Counted from the first letter of the stretch, positions 29,280 through 38,669 are shown. The stretch: DNA of 64,000 nucleotides from Faecalimicrobium dakarense (GCF_000499525.1 NZ_HG529431.1:29249-93248), one strand, 5' to 3'. Numbers and translations: made by a program. Notes: generated by a model from the sequence alone, not told the origin.

Positions 29280-29897
29280 TTATTTATTTACTAGAGGAAT
29301 TATTATTACTTGCTTACCATTATCTCCACCAGTCCCTGTTGTAACAAATACTTTAGTTCCATCGCTATCTGCTGTAGCTGATTCTTCTAATCCTAAGTCT
29401 TTAGCTAATTTATCGATTCCATTAGCACTTATGTTTGTATTTGAATCCTTAGTTACCATTTTTAAGTACAATCTAGATGGAGATTTTACAATTGTTTGAC
29501 CTGTAGCATCTCCAGTCGCATTTGTTAGTTCATAATATCCTTCATATGGGAATGATAAACCTTCTAATTCAGAAAGTAGTGCCTTTGTTCCGGCATTTTT
29601 TTTATCATTTAACGCTGGAGCGTACGTTGGTTTTAATTGGACTGATTTTTCATCATTTGGTATATTTGTTGCATCTCCAGCTGTTGGATCATCCATTGGA
29701 TACTCTGAGTTATCCGCATAATACGATAACACTGCACTTCTTATTGCACTCATATCAGACTCTAAATCTGCTACTTTACCTTTTTCTATATTCTTAAATA
29801 GCGCTGGTACTGCTACTACTGCTAGTATTCCAATTATCGCTATTACTACTAATAATTCTACTAGTGTAAATCCCTTATTATTTTTCTTTTTAAACAT
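29280..29897 (-). CDS. Type IV pilin, fourth of the array
   Basis: 205 residues. Leader MFKKKNNKG then FTLVELLVVIAIIGILAVVA: cut between G9 and F10, Glu5 present. The helix is followed by PALFKNIEKGKVADLESDMS, almost the same as the third pilin. The body has features of Gram-positive pilins (YPMDDPTAG loop, LEGLSFPYEGYYEL strand, KLAKDLGLE). Last in the array, nearest pilB. It or its neighbour at 29972 is a candidate for the main subunit PilA1. Confidence 0.9.
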   Translation of the reverse strand: MFKKKNNKGFTLVELLVVIAIIGILAVVAVPALFKNIEKGKVADLESDMSAIRSAVLSYYADNSEYPMDDPTAGDATNIPNDEKSVQLKPTYAPALNDKKNAGTKALLSELEGLSFPYEGYYELTNATGDATGQTIVKSPSRLYLKMVTKDSNTNISANGIDKLAKDLGLEESATADSDGTKVFVTTGTGGDNGKQVIIIPLVNK

Positions 29898-29971
29898 TCT
29901 AAATCCCCCTTATCTATATAGTATCTTTTTATAATTTAACTTACTTTATATATAAATATATTATAATGCTA

Positions 29972-30478
29972 TTACTTATTTACTATTAAATCTATAACTA
30001 AATATGTCGCTTCACTTTCTCCTGATGGTGTTAATAATTTATCTCCTAAATCTTTTCTCAACTTCTTTACACCTTCAGCACTTATTTTCTTCATATCTGA
30101 AGAGCTATTTTTTCCTATTGTAAGTTGTAATTTCTCTCCTACCTTTTTACTTGGAGTATCAGCATCCATTATATCTACTTTACTTAATGAATAAGTTCCT
30201 TCAAATGGTTTACTTAATCCTTCTAATTCTTTATCTATCAGTTCAGTTCCTCCACTCCCAGTAACTGGTCCTTCTGGATATGATGATGTATCTGAATATA
30301 CTGATAATGATGCACTTCTTATTGAACTTATATCTGCCTCTAAGTCTGCCACTTTACCTTTTTCTATATTTTTAAATAATGCTGGTACTGCTACTACTGC
30401 TAATATTCCTATTATCGCTATTACTACTAATAACTCTACTAACGTAAACCCCTTATTATCCTTCTTCTTACTAAACAT
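29972..30478 (-). CDS. Type IV pilin, third of the array
   Basis: 168 residues. Leader MFSKKKDNKG, then FTLVELLVVIAIIGILAVVA. The N-terminal 50 residues after the cut are near identical to the fourth pilin, while the body is shorter (LEGLSKPFEGTYSLSKVD, KKISAEGVKKLRKDLGD). AGGAGAGAGG before the ATG. The similarity to the neighbour points to a recent local duplication followed by drift in the exposed part. Confidence 0.9.
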   Translation of the reverse strand: MFSKKKDNKGFTLVELLVVIAIIGILAVVAVPALFKNIEKGKVADLEADISSIRSASLSVYSDTSSYPEGPVTGSGGTELIDKELEGLSKPFEGTYSLSKVDIMDADTPSKKVGEKLQLTIGKNSSSDMKKISAEGVKKLRKDLGDKLLTPSGESEATYLVIDLIVNK

Positions 30479-30549
30479 TTACCTCTCTCCTTTTTATATT
30501 AATTTAAATTTCCTGTAGCCTTTAATATACAGCCTTTTCATTAAAATGA

Positions 30550-30600
30550 TGATGTTTCTAATATTCCTATTATTGCTACTACTAACATTCATCTTTTGCT
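30550..30600 (-). pseudogene. Possible remnant of a pilin signal helix
   Basis: On the minus strand the stretch starting near 30590 reads MLVVAIIGILE and is close at the DNA level to the part of the neighbouring pilin genes that codes VVIAIIGILAV, with a three-base deletion. No leader, body or ribosome site remains. It may be all that is left of a fifth pilin copy; chance similarity cannot be excluded for so short a piece. Confidence 0.35.
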
Positions 30601-30647
30601 ACTTCTCTTCCTCATACTTAACTTATTATTAATCTATAATTTATATA

Positions 30648-31229
30648 TTATTGAGATATTAAGCCAATATAAATCTCATTACCCTTTTCACTAAATTCTT
30701 TACCTGATATATAAACTCTTTCATATCCAATATCTCTAGCTAATTTTTCTAATTGTTTTAATGTTATTTTAGGCTGATCAATAGGAATATTATTATCCCA
30801 TTTTTCAGCCCTAAGTAAAAGCGCCATTTTATAGTCATCCTTTACATATTTATATTCGCTTAAATTTCCATTTTTATCAATTTTATAACCACCAAAGGGA
30901 AGATTTTCTCCTCTATTTTCATTCTTACCTTCAACTTCTATATAATATCTTCCACCTATTGGACTTATTTCATCTATACCTTCCATATAATTTTCTATCT
31001 TATCTAAATCCCCAAACCCTCTATTCAACTCTCCATTTTCCGCATAATCTAATAAAACTGCACTTTTGATTGCGCTTATATCTCCTTCTAAATCTGCTAT
31101 TTTTGATTTAGCTATATTCTTAAATAACGCAGGAACTGCTACTACTGCTATTATCCCTATTATTGCTATTGCTACTAATAATTCTACCAATGTAAACCCT
31201 TTGCTGTTTCTATTCCTCAACAAAACCAC
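30648..31229 (-). CDS. Type IV pilin, second of the array
   Basis: 193 residues. Leader MVLLRNRNSKG, then FTLVELLVAIAIIGIIAVVA. It differs more from the third and fourth pilins (KNIAKSKIADLEGDISAIKS, LLDYAENGELNRGFG, SPIGGRYYIEVEGK). It has its own cyclic-di-GMP-II riboswitch directly upstream (31283-31390), so its dose can be set apart from that of the first pilin. AGGTGG before the start. The SPIGG motif is shared with the first pilin, which marks these two as a pair. Confidence 0.9.
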   Translation of the reverse strand: MVLLRNRNSKGFTLVELLVAIAIIGIIAVVAVPALFKNIAKSKIADLEGDISAIKSAVLLDYAENGELNRGFGDLDKIENYMEGIDEISPIGGRYYIEVEGKNENRGENLPFGGYKIDKNGNLSEYKYVKDDYKMALLLRAEKWDNNIPIDQPKITLKQLEKLARDIGYERVYISGKEFSEKGNEIYIGLISQ

Positions 31230-31282
31230 CTCATATTTATATTAATATATTTGTTTATGAATTAATTTTAAGCATAAGAAAT

Positions 31283-31390
31283 GACTATACTTCAATACTG
31301 ACAATTGAATATAGTCGTCGGTTGCGCTACTGATTCCATACATTCAAAGCGCCAATATAAAGGATATATTTCCTTATCTCTATATACCGT
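31283..31390 (-). ncRNA. Cyclic-di-GMP class II riboswitch, second copy
   Basis: Minus-strand leader of the second pilin. The class II core is visible: GGCGCTTTGAATG loop, then TAGCGCAACCGACGAC, pairing GCGC with GCGC as in the known pseudoknot. P1 is ATATAG near 31380-31385 with CTATAT at 31309-31314. The same CTATAT strand is the 5' arm of a hairpin GACTATATTCAAT / ATTGAAGTATAGTC (31283-31316), so ligand binding should prevent that hairpin: an ON switch. The U-run behind the hairpin is weak (ATTTCTTAT), so control may be leaky here. Confidence 0.85.
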
Positions 31391-31443
31391 AATTATAACT
31401 TTATACAATTTATCTTATCGATATTATCCATCTTTTCATTTTA

Positions 31444-32022
31444 TTAATTTTTTATATCATCTATTAATTTAAATCCAACAATAGGATTTTCTGTTATATC
31501 TGAAAGTTTACTTATAACAATAAATTTAATCCCATCAAATTGGAATATTATATTTTCTCCAAAATCTTTATATAATTTTTCTATAAAGCTTTTTTTAGTA
31601 TTAATTAATTTATCATTGTCATAACACTCTATACTTGAACCATGAATTTCTTTATCATTTCCACACCAACAATTTTCATTTTTTAGACCTACTACTAGGT
31701 ATAAAGATCCACTTCCACCTCCAGCTACATCTGAAGTTATCAATGAGTATTTACCATTACCTATAGGTGATTTTTTAGGGATATATTCTAGATAGTCACT
31801 TAATACATCTAATGATCCCTGAGGTGGCAAACTTGTATACTCAGCATAATATTGTAAAGCTGCTTGTTTTATTGAAGTATAATCTGACTCTAATTCGATA
31901 AGTTTAGCTTTATTTATATTCTTAACAAGCGCTGGTAACGCTACCACTGCTAATATACCTATTATTGCTATTACTATTAGAAGCTCTACTAAGGTAAATC
32001 CTTTGATATTTTTATACCTCAT
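31444..32022 (-). CDS. Type IV pilin, first of the array
   Basis: 192 residues. Leader MRYKNIKG, then FTLVELLIVIAIIGILAVVA. The body has KSPIGNGKYSLITSD and three cysteines (NENCWCGNDKE and SIECYDND), which the other three pilins lack, so a disulphide loop is possible. First gene behind the proximal riboswitch. GGGAGGG before the ATG. The cysteines and distinct tail suggest a minor or specialised pilin rather than a plain copy. Confidence 0.9.
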   Translation of the reverse strand: MRYKNIKGFTLVELLIVIAIIGILAVVALPALVKNINKAKLIELESDYTSIKQAALQYYAEYTSLPPQGSLDVLSDYLEYIPKKSPIGNGKYSLITSDVAGGGSGSLYLVVGLKNENCWCGNDKEIHGSSIECYDNDKLINTKKSFIEKLYKDFGENIIFQFDGIKFIVISKLSDITENPIVGFKLIDDIKN

Positions 32023-32044
32023 TGCATCCCTCCCATACTCTGCC

Positions 32045-32086
32045 TTATGTCCTAATTTTTTACTTTCTTAATAAATTAGGACATAA
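32045..32086 (-). promoter_or_regulatory. Perfect 14-bp hairpin in the first pilin leader
   Basis: TTATGTCCTAATTT at 32045-32058 and AAATTAGGACATAA at 32073-32086, 14-nt loop. It follows the riboswitch terminator and precedes the ribosome site. No U-run follows, so it is more likely an mRNA stabiliser than a terminator. Confidence 0.5.
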
Positions 32087-32200
32087 AAAATGACTATACT
32101 TCAATGATAGTGAATTGAATATAGTCGTCGGTTGCGCTACTAACTCCATACATCCAAAGCGCCCATATACTGGATGTACTTCTTTGTTACTCTATATAAA
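32084..32200 (-). ncRNA. Cyclic-di-GMP class II riboswitch, first copy, before the pilus cluster
   Basis: Leader of the first pilin. Core GGGCGCTTTGGATG and TAGCGCAACCGACGAC, nearly identical to the second copy. P1 uses ATATAG near 32192-32197 and CTATAT near 32118-32123. The competing terminator is GACTATATTCAAT / ATTGAAGTATAGTC followed by ATTTTTT (32084-32125). Overlap of P1 with the terminator arm predicts an ON switch, as established for the pilA1 leader of C. difficile. This is the main gate of the cluster. Confidence 0.92.
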
Positions 32201-32290
32201 AATTATACTTTAGTATATTATACTTTAGTGTAATATAACCAGTCAACATAAGTTGGTAAATTTTTCAAATTAAAATTTCCTGTAAATAAT

Positions 32291-32325
32291 AAATGCACCT
32301 ACATTATAAAAATGAGGTGCATTTT
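32291..32325 (-). terminator. Terminator after prs
   Basis: AAATGCACCT / AGGTGCATTT stem just after the prs stop; it shields the pilus leader from read-through. Confidence 0.8.
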
Positions 32326-32330
32326 GTTAG

Positions 32331-33281
32331 TTAGAATAATACACTAACAGATTCGTTAGCAAATATTTTCTTTATAGCATTTCCAAATAATGGAGCTACT
32401 GTTTTAACTTTTATCTTATCTATTTTCTTTTCTTCTGAAAGTTGTATAGTATCAAGTACGATTAATTCATTTATTGCTGAATTATCTATTCTTTCTATAG
32501 CTGGACCTGATAATACACCATGAGTACAACAAGCGTAAACTTCTTTAGCACCGAATTCTTTAAGAGCATTTGCAGCATTTACTATTGTTCCTGCTGTATC
32601 TATCATATCATCTAATAATATAACATTTTTGCCTTTAACTTCTCCGATTATATTCATTACTTCACATACGTTAGCTTTAGGTCTTCTCTTGTCTATTATA
32701 GCTATTGGAACTTCTCCATTTAAGCTATTAGCAAACTTTCTTGATCTAGCAACACTTCCTAAGTCTGGAGAAACTACTACTAAATCTTCTATGTTCTTCT
32801 CATTGAAGTAATCAGCTAATATGTTTCCACCTTGTAAATGATCTAATGGTATATCAAAGTATCCTTGAATTTGTGCAGCATGTAAATCCATAGTTAATAC
32901 TCTGTCTGCCCCAGCAGCTGTTATAAGGTTAGCAACTAACTTAGCTGTGATTGGATCTCTTGATTTCGCTTTTCTGTCTTGTCTAGCATATCCGTAGTAT
33001 GGTATAACCGCTGTTATTCTACCAGCTGATGCTCTTCTTAATGCATCTATCATTATTAATAGTTCCATTAAGTTATCATTTACTGGACTGTTAGTAGATT
33101 GAACTACGAAAACATCGCACCCTCTTACTGTTTCGTTCATGTTTAAACATATTTCACCATCACTAAATGTACCGACTTCACAATCTGATACTGGTACACC
33201 TATAAAATCAGCAATTTTTGCTGCTAATTCCTTAGATGAATTTCCTGCAAGTATTTTGATTTCGCTTCCGCTAGTATTCAT
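32331..33281 (-). CDS. prs: Ribose-phosphate pyrophosphokinase
   Basis: Makes PRPP from ribose-5-phosphate and ATP for nucleotide, His, Trp and NAD synthesis. 316 residues, class I length. Motifs: [17 protein letters not shown] at the start, [16 protein letters not shown], the [16 protein letters not shown] flexible loop, and the PRPP-binding site [24 protein letters not shown] before the ATG. 83 nt after glmU, the standard glmU-prs pair. Confidence 0.97.
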   Translation of the reverse strand: MNTSGSEIKILAGNSSKELAAKIADFIGVPVSDCEVGTFSDGEICLNMNETVRGCDVFVVQSTNSPVNDNLMELLIMIDALRRASAGRITAVIPYYGYARQDRKAKSRDPITAKLVANLITAAGADRVLTMDLHAAQIQGYFDIPLDHLQGGNILADYFNEKNIEDLVVVSPDLGSVARSRKFANSLNGEVPIAIIDKRRPKANVCEVMNIIGEVKGKNVILLDDMIDTAGTIVNAANALKEFGAKEVYACCTHGVLSGPAIERIDNSAINELIVLDTIQLSEEKKIDKIKVKTVAPLFGNAIKKIFANESVSVLF

Positions 33282-33364
33282 TGGTATCCTCCCGAAAATT
33301 TAAAAACTATGATATATTTATTAATAAATTTTAGGCTAATCTTTAGTCTAAAATAATTAGCTAA

Positions 33365-34738
33365 TTATTTGTTATCTTTTGAGTCTTTCTTTTCTACCCA
33401 ACCTGTCTTTACTACCTGTTTTTGTCTTGCTATTGCTAATGCTCCTTGTGGAACATCATCAGTTATAGTAGATCCTGTAGCAATATACCCTTTTTCTTCT
33501 ACAGTTACAGGCGCAACTAGGTTAGAATTTGATCCTACAAATGCTCCATCTTTTACTACTGATTTGAATTTATTTTTACCATCGTAGTTTACAAACACTA
33601 CTCCACAACCTATGTTTACATTTTTACCAACATGGGCATCCCCTATATAAGAAAGATGTGACGCTTTGGAGTTATCTTCTATAGTAGCATTTTTAACCTC
33701 TACAAAATCTCCTATTTTAACATTATTGCCTATATTACTTTTTGGTCTTAGATATGCATATGGACCTACTGTAGTATTTTCTCCAACTGTACTATCTATT
33801 ATTGTTGAACTTTCTACTTCTGTATAGTCTCCTATTGTAGAATTTGTTATACTAGAATTCATTCCTATTATACAACTTGAACCTATTTTTGTATTTCCTT
33901 TTAGCATAGCTCCAGGATATACTATTGTATCATTTCCTATTTCAACATCTGATTCTATATAAGTTGAATTAACATCTATTATAGTAACTCCATTTACCAT
34001 ATGAGATTCATTTATTCTTCTTCTCATTATTTCTTCAGCTTTTGATAGTTCTACCCTTGAGTTAACCCCCATAAGTTCTTCTATTGTTGAACCATTATAA
34101 GCTCCTACTTTTTGACCTTTATCTCTCATTATCTTTATAGTATCTGTTAAATAGTATTCTCCTTGAGCATTATTATTATCTAATAAATCTAATGACTCTC
34201 TTAAGCTCTTTCCGTCAAAACAATAAATTCCCGAATTTATTTCTTTTGCTTTCTTCTCTTCTTCATTAGCATCTTTTTGCTCTACTATTTTTAATAAATC
34301 TTCATTCTCGTCTCTTATTATTCTTCCGTATCCTGTTGGGTTTTCAACTTTCGTTGTAAGAACTGTTGCATGATATTGATTTTCTATATGATAATCAAAT
34401 AGTCTTTTTAAAGTTTCTTCTTTCACTAGAGGTGTATCTCCACAAAGAACTACTATTGTGTCATTATCATTTATATATTCTTTCGCCATTAAAACAGCAT
34501 GACCAGTACCTAATTGTTCTGTTTGCATTGCTATCATACTATCTTGCGGTATTTGAGTTTTTACAGTTTCTGATCCGTGTCCTAATATTACAACCACATC
34601 TTCGACACCAGATTTTTTAGAAACATCTATTACGTGGTTTACCATTTCTTTACCACATACTTTATGTACAACTTTTGGATGTTTAGACTTCATTCTCGTA
34701 CCTTTGCCTGCAGCAAGGATTATAGCTTTAAAGTTCAT
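33365..34738 (-). CDS. glmU: Bifunctional GlmU (acetyltransferase / uridylyltransferase)
   Basis: Makes UDP-N-acetylglucosamine for the wall. 457 residues. N-terminal uridylyltransferase with LAAGKGTRMKSKHPKVVHKV, TEQLGTGHAV and CGDTPLV; C-terminal left-handed beta helix (repeats such as ESDVEIGNDTIVYPG, KIGDFVEVKNATIEDNSK) with the acetyltransferase residues in SHLSYIGDAHVG and NIGCGVVFVNYDGK. GGAG before the ATG. Behind spoVG as in Bacillus. Confidence 0.97.
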   Translation of the reverse strand: MNFKAIILAAGKGTRMKSKHPKVVHKVCGKEMVNHVIDVSKKSGVEDVVVILGHGSETVKTQIPQDSMIAMQTEQLGTGHAVLMAKEYINDNDTIVVLCGDTPLVKEETLKRLFDYHIENQYHATVLTTKVENPTGYGRIIRDENEDLLKIVEQKDANEEEKKAKEINSGIYCFDGKSLRESLDLLDNNNAQGEYYLTDTIKIMRDKGQKVGAYNGSTIEELMGVNSRVELSKAEEIMRRRINESHMVNGVTIIDVNSTYIESDVEIGNDTIVYPGAMLKGNTKIGSSCIIGMNSSITNSTIGDYTEVESSTIIDSTVGENTTVGPYAYLRPKSNIGNNVKIGDFVEVKNATIEDNSKASHLSYIGDAHVGKNVNIGCGVVFVNYDGKNKFKSVVKDGAFVGSNSNLVAPVTVEEKGYIATGSTITDDVPQGALAIARQKQVVKTGWVEKKDSKDNK

Positions 34739-34892
34739 ATCTCCACTCCATTCATTTTTGTTTTATTCTATATATATTTATATATTTCTATATTATGTAA
34801 ATTTACTTGTTTGTATACAATGTCTTTAGTATCACTAACTAATATAGCATCTTTTTACAAAAAAGTATAGATTTAAACAAAAATTTTAAACA

Positions 34893-34918
34893 CAAAAAAG
34901 AGCCGAATAGTTCGACTC
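34893..34918 (-). terminator. Terminator after spoVG
   Basis: GAGTCGAA / TTCGGCTC stem with a 3-nt loop, then TTTTTT. Confidence 0.88.
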
Positions 34919-34956
34919 CCAATAATTTATTTTATATTTATAATATTATTTTTTAA

Positions 34957-35235
34957 TTATTCAGCTGCAACTTCTAATTGAGCAACTGCTTCGTGGTATG
35001 CCTTTAAAACAGAATCTTCTAATACTTCTCTCATCTCAGCATTTATTGGATGTGCAATATCTCTAAAGTTACCTTCTCCAACTTTTCTACTTGGCATAGC
35101 TATAAATAATCCATTATGCCCTTCTATTACTTTTATGTCATGTACAACAAATAAATTGTCAAAAGTTAATGAAACTATACATTTCATTTTCCCCTCATCA
35201 GTTATTTTTCTTACTCTTACGTCAGTTATCTTCAT
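34957..35235 (-). CDS. spoVG: SpoVG RNA/DNA-binding regulator
   Basis: 92 residues. The start [19 protein letters not shown] and the central [20 protein letters not shown] are the family signature. SpoVG binds nucleic acids and affects sporulation and division. The ATG at 35235 was chosen because GGGGGATATAGGG precedes it; ten further codons upstream are not needed. A possible sigma-H promoter is at 35304-35328. Ended by a strong terminator. Confidence 0.95.
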   Translation of the reverse strand: MKITDVRVRKITDEGKMKCIVSLTFDNLFVVHDIKVIEGHNGLFIAMPSRKVGEGNFRDIAHPINAEMREVLEDSVLKAYHEAVAQLEVAAE

Positions 35236-35303
35236 ATCCCTATATCCCCCTTTTAATTTTGACAAATTAATATATTTATAATATTAGACTCTTTTTTATA
35301 ATA

Positions 35304-35328
35304 ATTCTAGGAATCTTTACAATACCCT
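35304..35328 (-). promoter_or_regulatory. Possible sigma-H promoter of spoVG
   Basis: AGGGTAT at 35328-35322 and GAAT at 35307-35304, 14 nt apart, close to the sigma-H pattern (AGGAWWW, RnnGAAT). spoVG is the classic sigma-H gene in Bacillus. One mismatch, no experimental support. Confidence 0.4.
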
Positions 35329-35363
35329 TCTTATTTTTATAAAATTTATTATTTTTTGTAGGA

Positions 35364-36248
35364 TTATTCTTCGCTGTCTTCTTCTAACGTATCTATGTCT
35401 TCGATTATGCCTTCGATATCTTCATTTTGGTATTCATATTTGAACGTTTTTAAGTTCGGTTTTACTATGATATTTTCCCCGTCTACATCTAATTGAATTA
35501 ATGATATGTAGTCTTTTACCATTTTTTCTTCTGGAGTTATTGTTGATATAAATACTCCTGTTCCAATAACCTCTGCACCAAATTCATTCATAAGATCTAC
35601 CATTCCCTTGATAGTTCCTCCACCTCTCATAAAGTCATCTATAAGTATAACTTTACTGTTTGGCTTTAGTGCCTTTCTTGGTAAACTCATGCTTTCTACC
35701 TTTTTAGTGTTGTGACCACTTACATATGTCATACTAAGTGTCGGACCTTCTGATACTTTTATGTCTTTTCTTATTATAACAAGCGGTAAATTCATAGCCT
35801 TTGCTGTCATTAAAGCCATAGGTATTCCTTTAGTCTCCATTGTAACAACATAGTCAGCATCTGAATAATCTATATTTGAAGAAAATATTTTTCCTATTTT
35901 AGAAGCGATAGTTGGATCATATATTAAATCTATTAAATATAAGAATCCTCCTGAAAGTATTCTTGATGAATCACTTATTTTTTCACATAATTCCATTAAG
36001 AATTCTTCATTTTCTGCTTTTGATGTTTTAGGTATATATTTAACTCCTCCAGCTGCTCCTGATATAGTTATAACTTTACCTAATTCTAACTTTTCAAATA
36101 CATTTTTAACGACTATTAAATCTTCACTTATAGTAGATTTCGCTGCGTTAAATTGATTTGTAAAGTGACTTAATGTAAATATATTGTTTGGATTATCTGA
36201 TAGTATCTTTACTATTGCTCCGATTCTCTCAGTTCTTTTAAATTTCAT
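35364..36248 (-). CDS. purR: Pur operon repressor PurR
   Basis: 294 residues. N-terminal winged helix (KRTERIGAIVKILSDNPNNI, FTNQFNAAKSTISEDL), then a phosphoribosyltransferase-type domain with the PRPP loop VILIDDFMRGGGTIKGMVD. PRPP binding frees purine genes from repression. The C-terminus is a short acidic tail (EDIEGIIEDIDTLEEDSEE). GAGGG before the ATG. Located upstream of spoVG as in Bacillus, and divergent from murC. I see no clear PurBox (CCGAAC) in the gap at 36249-36475. Confidence 0.95.
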   Translation of the reverse strand: MKFKRTERIGAIVKILSDNPNNIFTLSHFTNQFNAAKSTISEDLIVVKNVFEKLELGKVITISGAAGGVKYIPKTSKAENEEFLMELCEKISDSSRILSGGFLYLIDLIYDPTIASKIGKIFSSNIDYSDADYVVTMETKGIPMALMTAKAMNLPLVIIRKDIKVSEGPTLSMTYVSGHNTKKVESMSLPRKALKPNSKVILIDDFMRGGGTIKGMVDLMNEFGAEVIGTGVFISTITPEEKMVKDYISLIQLDVDGENIIVKPNLKTFKYEYQNEDIEGIIEDIDTLEEDSEE

Positions 36249-36475
36249 TAAATTTCCCTCCTACAATTGTAGTTGTATCCTTTGTAAACTAAGTAATGCA
36301 CAACGATATTTATTATGATATAATATTTGTTATGTTTTGATTAGTTTATAAATATATTATATATGTATGTAATTTAGTATATGTATATTTATGATAAAAT
36401 ATTGAACATTTTATTATTATACCACACATATAGTTCATATTGTAGAACTTAATTAAAAAGAAAGGTGGTTTTGTT

Positions 36476-37828
36476 ATGAAGATACATTTCATTGGAATTG
36501 GCGGTATCAGTATGAGTGCTCTAGCTGAAATATGCCTTAATAAAAACTATAAAGTGTCTGGTTCGGATGCTAACGAATCGTACCTTTTAGATAAACTTAG
36601 ATCTCAAGGTGCAGAAATTTTCATTGGTCACAAAAAAGAACATATATCTGACGATGTAGATATGGTTGTTTACACAGCCGCTGTTCATCCAGATAATGAA
36701 GAACTTATAGCTGCTAAAGAAAAAAATAAACTTACTATGAATAGAGCTGCTTTCTTAGGGCAAATAATGAGAGAATACAAAAACTCTATCGCGGTTTCTG
36801 GAACTCATGGTAAAACTTCAACAACTTCTATGCTATCTACAATATTTGAGTATGCAAATTTAGATCCAACTATACTAGTTGGTGGTAACTTAAGTGTTAT
36901 AGGTGGTAATGTTAAAATAGGTAGCTCTGATCACTTTATTACAGAAGCTTGTGAATACGTAGATAGTTTCCTTAACTTTAATCCTAAAATATCTATCGTT
37001 TTAAATATTGAAGAAGATCATCTTGATTACTTCTCTGGTATAGATGAGATAAAAGCTTCTTTTAATAAGTTTGGTAAATTACTTCCTAACGATGGATACT
37101 TTATAATAAACGGTGATGATGAAAATACATCGGATATATTACATGATGTAAAAGCTACTGTTATAAAATACGGAAGAGAAGCATCTAATGATGCAATAAT
37201 AAAAAACATAGAATTTAATGAACAAGGGTTTGGAATATTCGAATTAGAATACAAAGGTGAAAACCTAGGTAAGTTTGAATTAGCTGTTCCTGGACTTCAC
37301 AATATATATAACGCATCTGCTGCTATACTTACAGCTTTTGTGTCTTCTATAGACCTAGATACTATAAGAAAGAATATTCAATCTTATAATGGTGTTGGTA
37401 GAAGATTTGAAGTTAGAGGTAATTACAATGGTGCATTGATTGTTGATGATTATGCTCATCACCCAACTGAACTAAAAGCCACATTATCTGCAGCTAAAAA
37501 AATGAAGAAAAATACTTTATGGTGCATATTCCAACCTCATACTTATACTAGAACGAAGTCTCTTTTAAATGAGTTTGCTGAGGCATTTTATTCTGCTGAT
37601 AAGGTTATAATAACTGATATATATGCAGCTAGAGAAGATGATCCAGGTGACATACATTCAAAAGATTTAGTTGAGAAATTATACCAAAACCATGTAGATG
37701 TAACTTATATAAGTAGCTTTGAAGATATAGAAAAATATCTTCGTGAAAATATTAAAGACAATGACTTAGTTATAACTGCTGGTGCAGGTACAATATACAA
37801 AGTTGCGGAAGCATTAGTACAAGAATAG
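36476..37828 (+). CDS. murC: UDP-N-acetylmuramate--L-alanine ligase
   Basis: Adds L-alanine to UDP-MurNAc, the first peptide step of peptidoglycan. 450 residues. N-terminal [19 protein letters not shown] nucleotide fold, ATP loop [13 protein letters not shown], central domain with [12 protein letters not shown] and [10 protein letters not shown], and the C-terminal [28 protein letters not shown] before the ATG. Alone on the plus strand, ended by the terminator at 37830-37865. Confidence 0.97.
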   Translation: MKIHFIGIGGISMSALAEICLNKNYKVSGSDANESYLLDKLRSQGAEIFIGHKKEHISDDVDMVVYTAAVHPDNEELIAAKEKNKLTMNRAAFLGQIMREYKNSIAVSGTHGKTSTTSMLSTIFEYANLDPTILVGGNLSVIGGNVKIGSSDHFITEACEYVDSFLNFNPKISIVLNIEEDHLDYFSGIDEIKASFNKFGKLLPNDGYFIINGDDENTSDILHDVKATVIKYGREASNDAIIKNIEFNEQGFGIFELEYKGENLGKFELAVPGLHNIYNASAAILTAFVSSIDLDTIRKNIQSYNGVGRRFEVRGNYNGALIVDDYAHHPTELKATLSAAKKMKKNTLWCIFQPHTYTRTKSLLNEFAEAFYSADKVIITDIYAAREDDPGDIHSKDLVEKLYQNHVDVTYISSFEDIEKYLRENIKDNDLVITAGAGTIYKVAEALVQE

Positions 37829-37829
37829 T

Positions 37830-37865
37830 AAAAAAGTATGGTAAGTTATTTACCATACTTTTTTT
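37830..37865. terminator. Two-way terminator between murC and the anchored protein gene
   Basis: AAAAAAGTATGGTAA / TTACCATACTTTTTTT, serving both converging genes. Confidence 0.9.
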
Positions 37866-37878
37866 ATTAAATGTATTT

Positions 37879-38669
37879 CTACTTTTCTATTTTGAATATA
37901 TCTTCTTTTATATAATCAAATAACGTAGGTGTAACTTCATAGTAAGATACTGCTTTTCCTGAAGTTATTTTTACATAGTCTTTGCTCATAGTTTCTACTT
38001 TAGCATCGTAATGCTCACCCTTTATTTTTATCGTAAAGTTATAGTCACTTCTTTCTTTGCTTTTTTCTGGTTGCACTTTACCTACTATTCTTTTTGCACC
38101 CATTTTATAAGCAAGGTCATCAAATTTCCACTTATGAATTTTTTTTGTTTCTTCTTTATAAGTTATCTCTACACTTTCCCAACCTTTATACTGCTTAATA
38201 AAATCAAATGAAGTATATATACTTTCATCTATTAACTTATTAAACTCTTTTTTAGTTGCTACTGGAATCTTATAATACTCTTCCTTATTAACTGTATAAA
38301 CTCTAAAGTAATTAAGGTCTGTAGAAAATCTTACGCCATCATCTGAATACCCATTATATACTGGGTTAAATGAATCTGGTTTTCTTACTTTAGTAAACTC
38401 ACTAAATAGTACTTTTATTTCATCCCAGTAAGTCTCTTCTATTTTTACATTTTCAACCTTAGAATCCGACACATATATCTTCTTTTTTGAACTTATTTGG
38501 TTTACTAGCGATCTTGTATCTTCCTCTTGTTCCTCTATGTTTTTAGTTTGTGTATTAGACGTATCATCCATTGATCTTCCTATTTTAAATGCTATAAAAT
38601 ATACGACAAAAAATAATATAATAGCACCTATAATCCAGAATTCTTTTTTTATCTTTCTTTTTTAGCCAT
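37879..38669 (-). CDS. Membrane-anchored protein of unknown function, frame broken near the start
   Basis: The long open piece (37879-38571) codes 230 residues. Upstream in the same frame lies a membrane helix (EFWIIGAIILFFVVYFIAFK), and a further ATG at 38669 with AGGGGG before it. The start and the helix join if the 6-base run at 38658-38663 held 7, giving MAKKRKIKKEFWII and about 263 residues. So it is a one-pass protein with a basic inner end and an outer domain of about 220 residues (ETYWDEIKVLFSEFTKV, FSTDLNYFRVYTVNKEEYYK, WKFDDLAYKMGAKRIVGKVQ). I do not recognise the outer domain. It converges on murC. Confidence 0.72.

Noticed and set aside
36249..36475. PurR operator between purR and murC
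   Set aside because: No CCGAAC-type PurBox pair was found in the gap; only AT-rich promoter-like sequence is seen.
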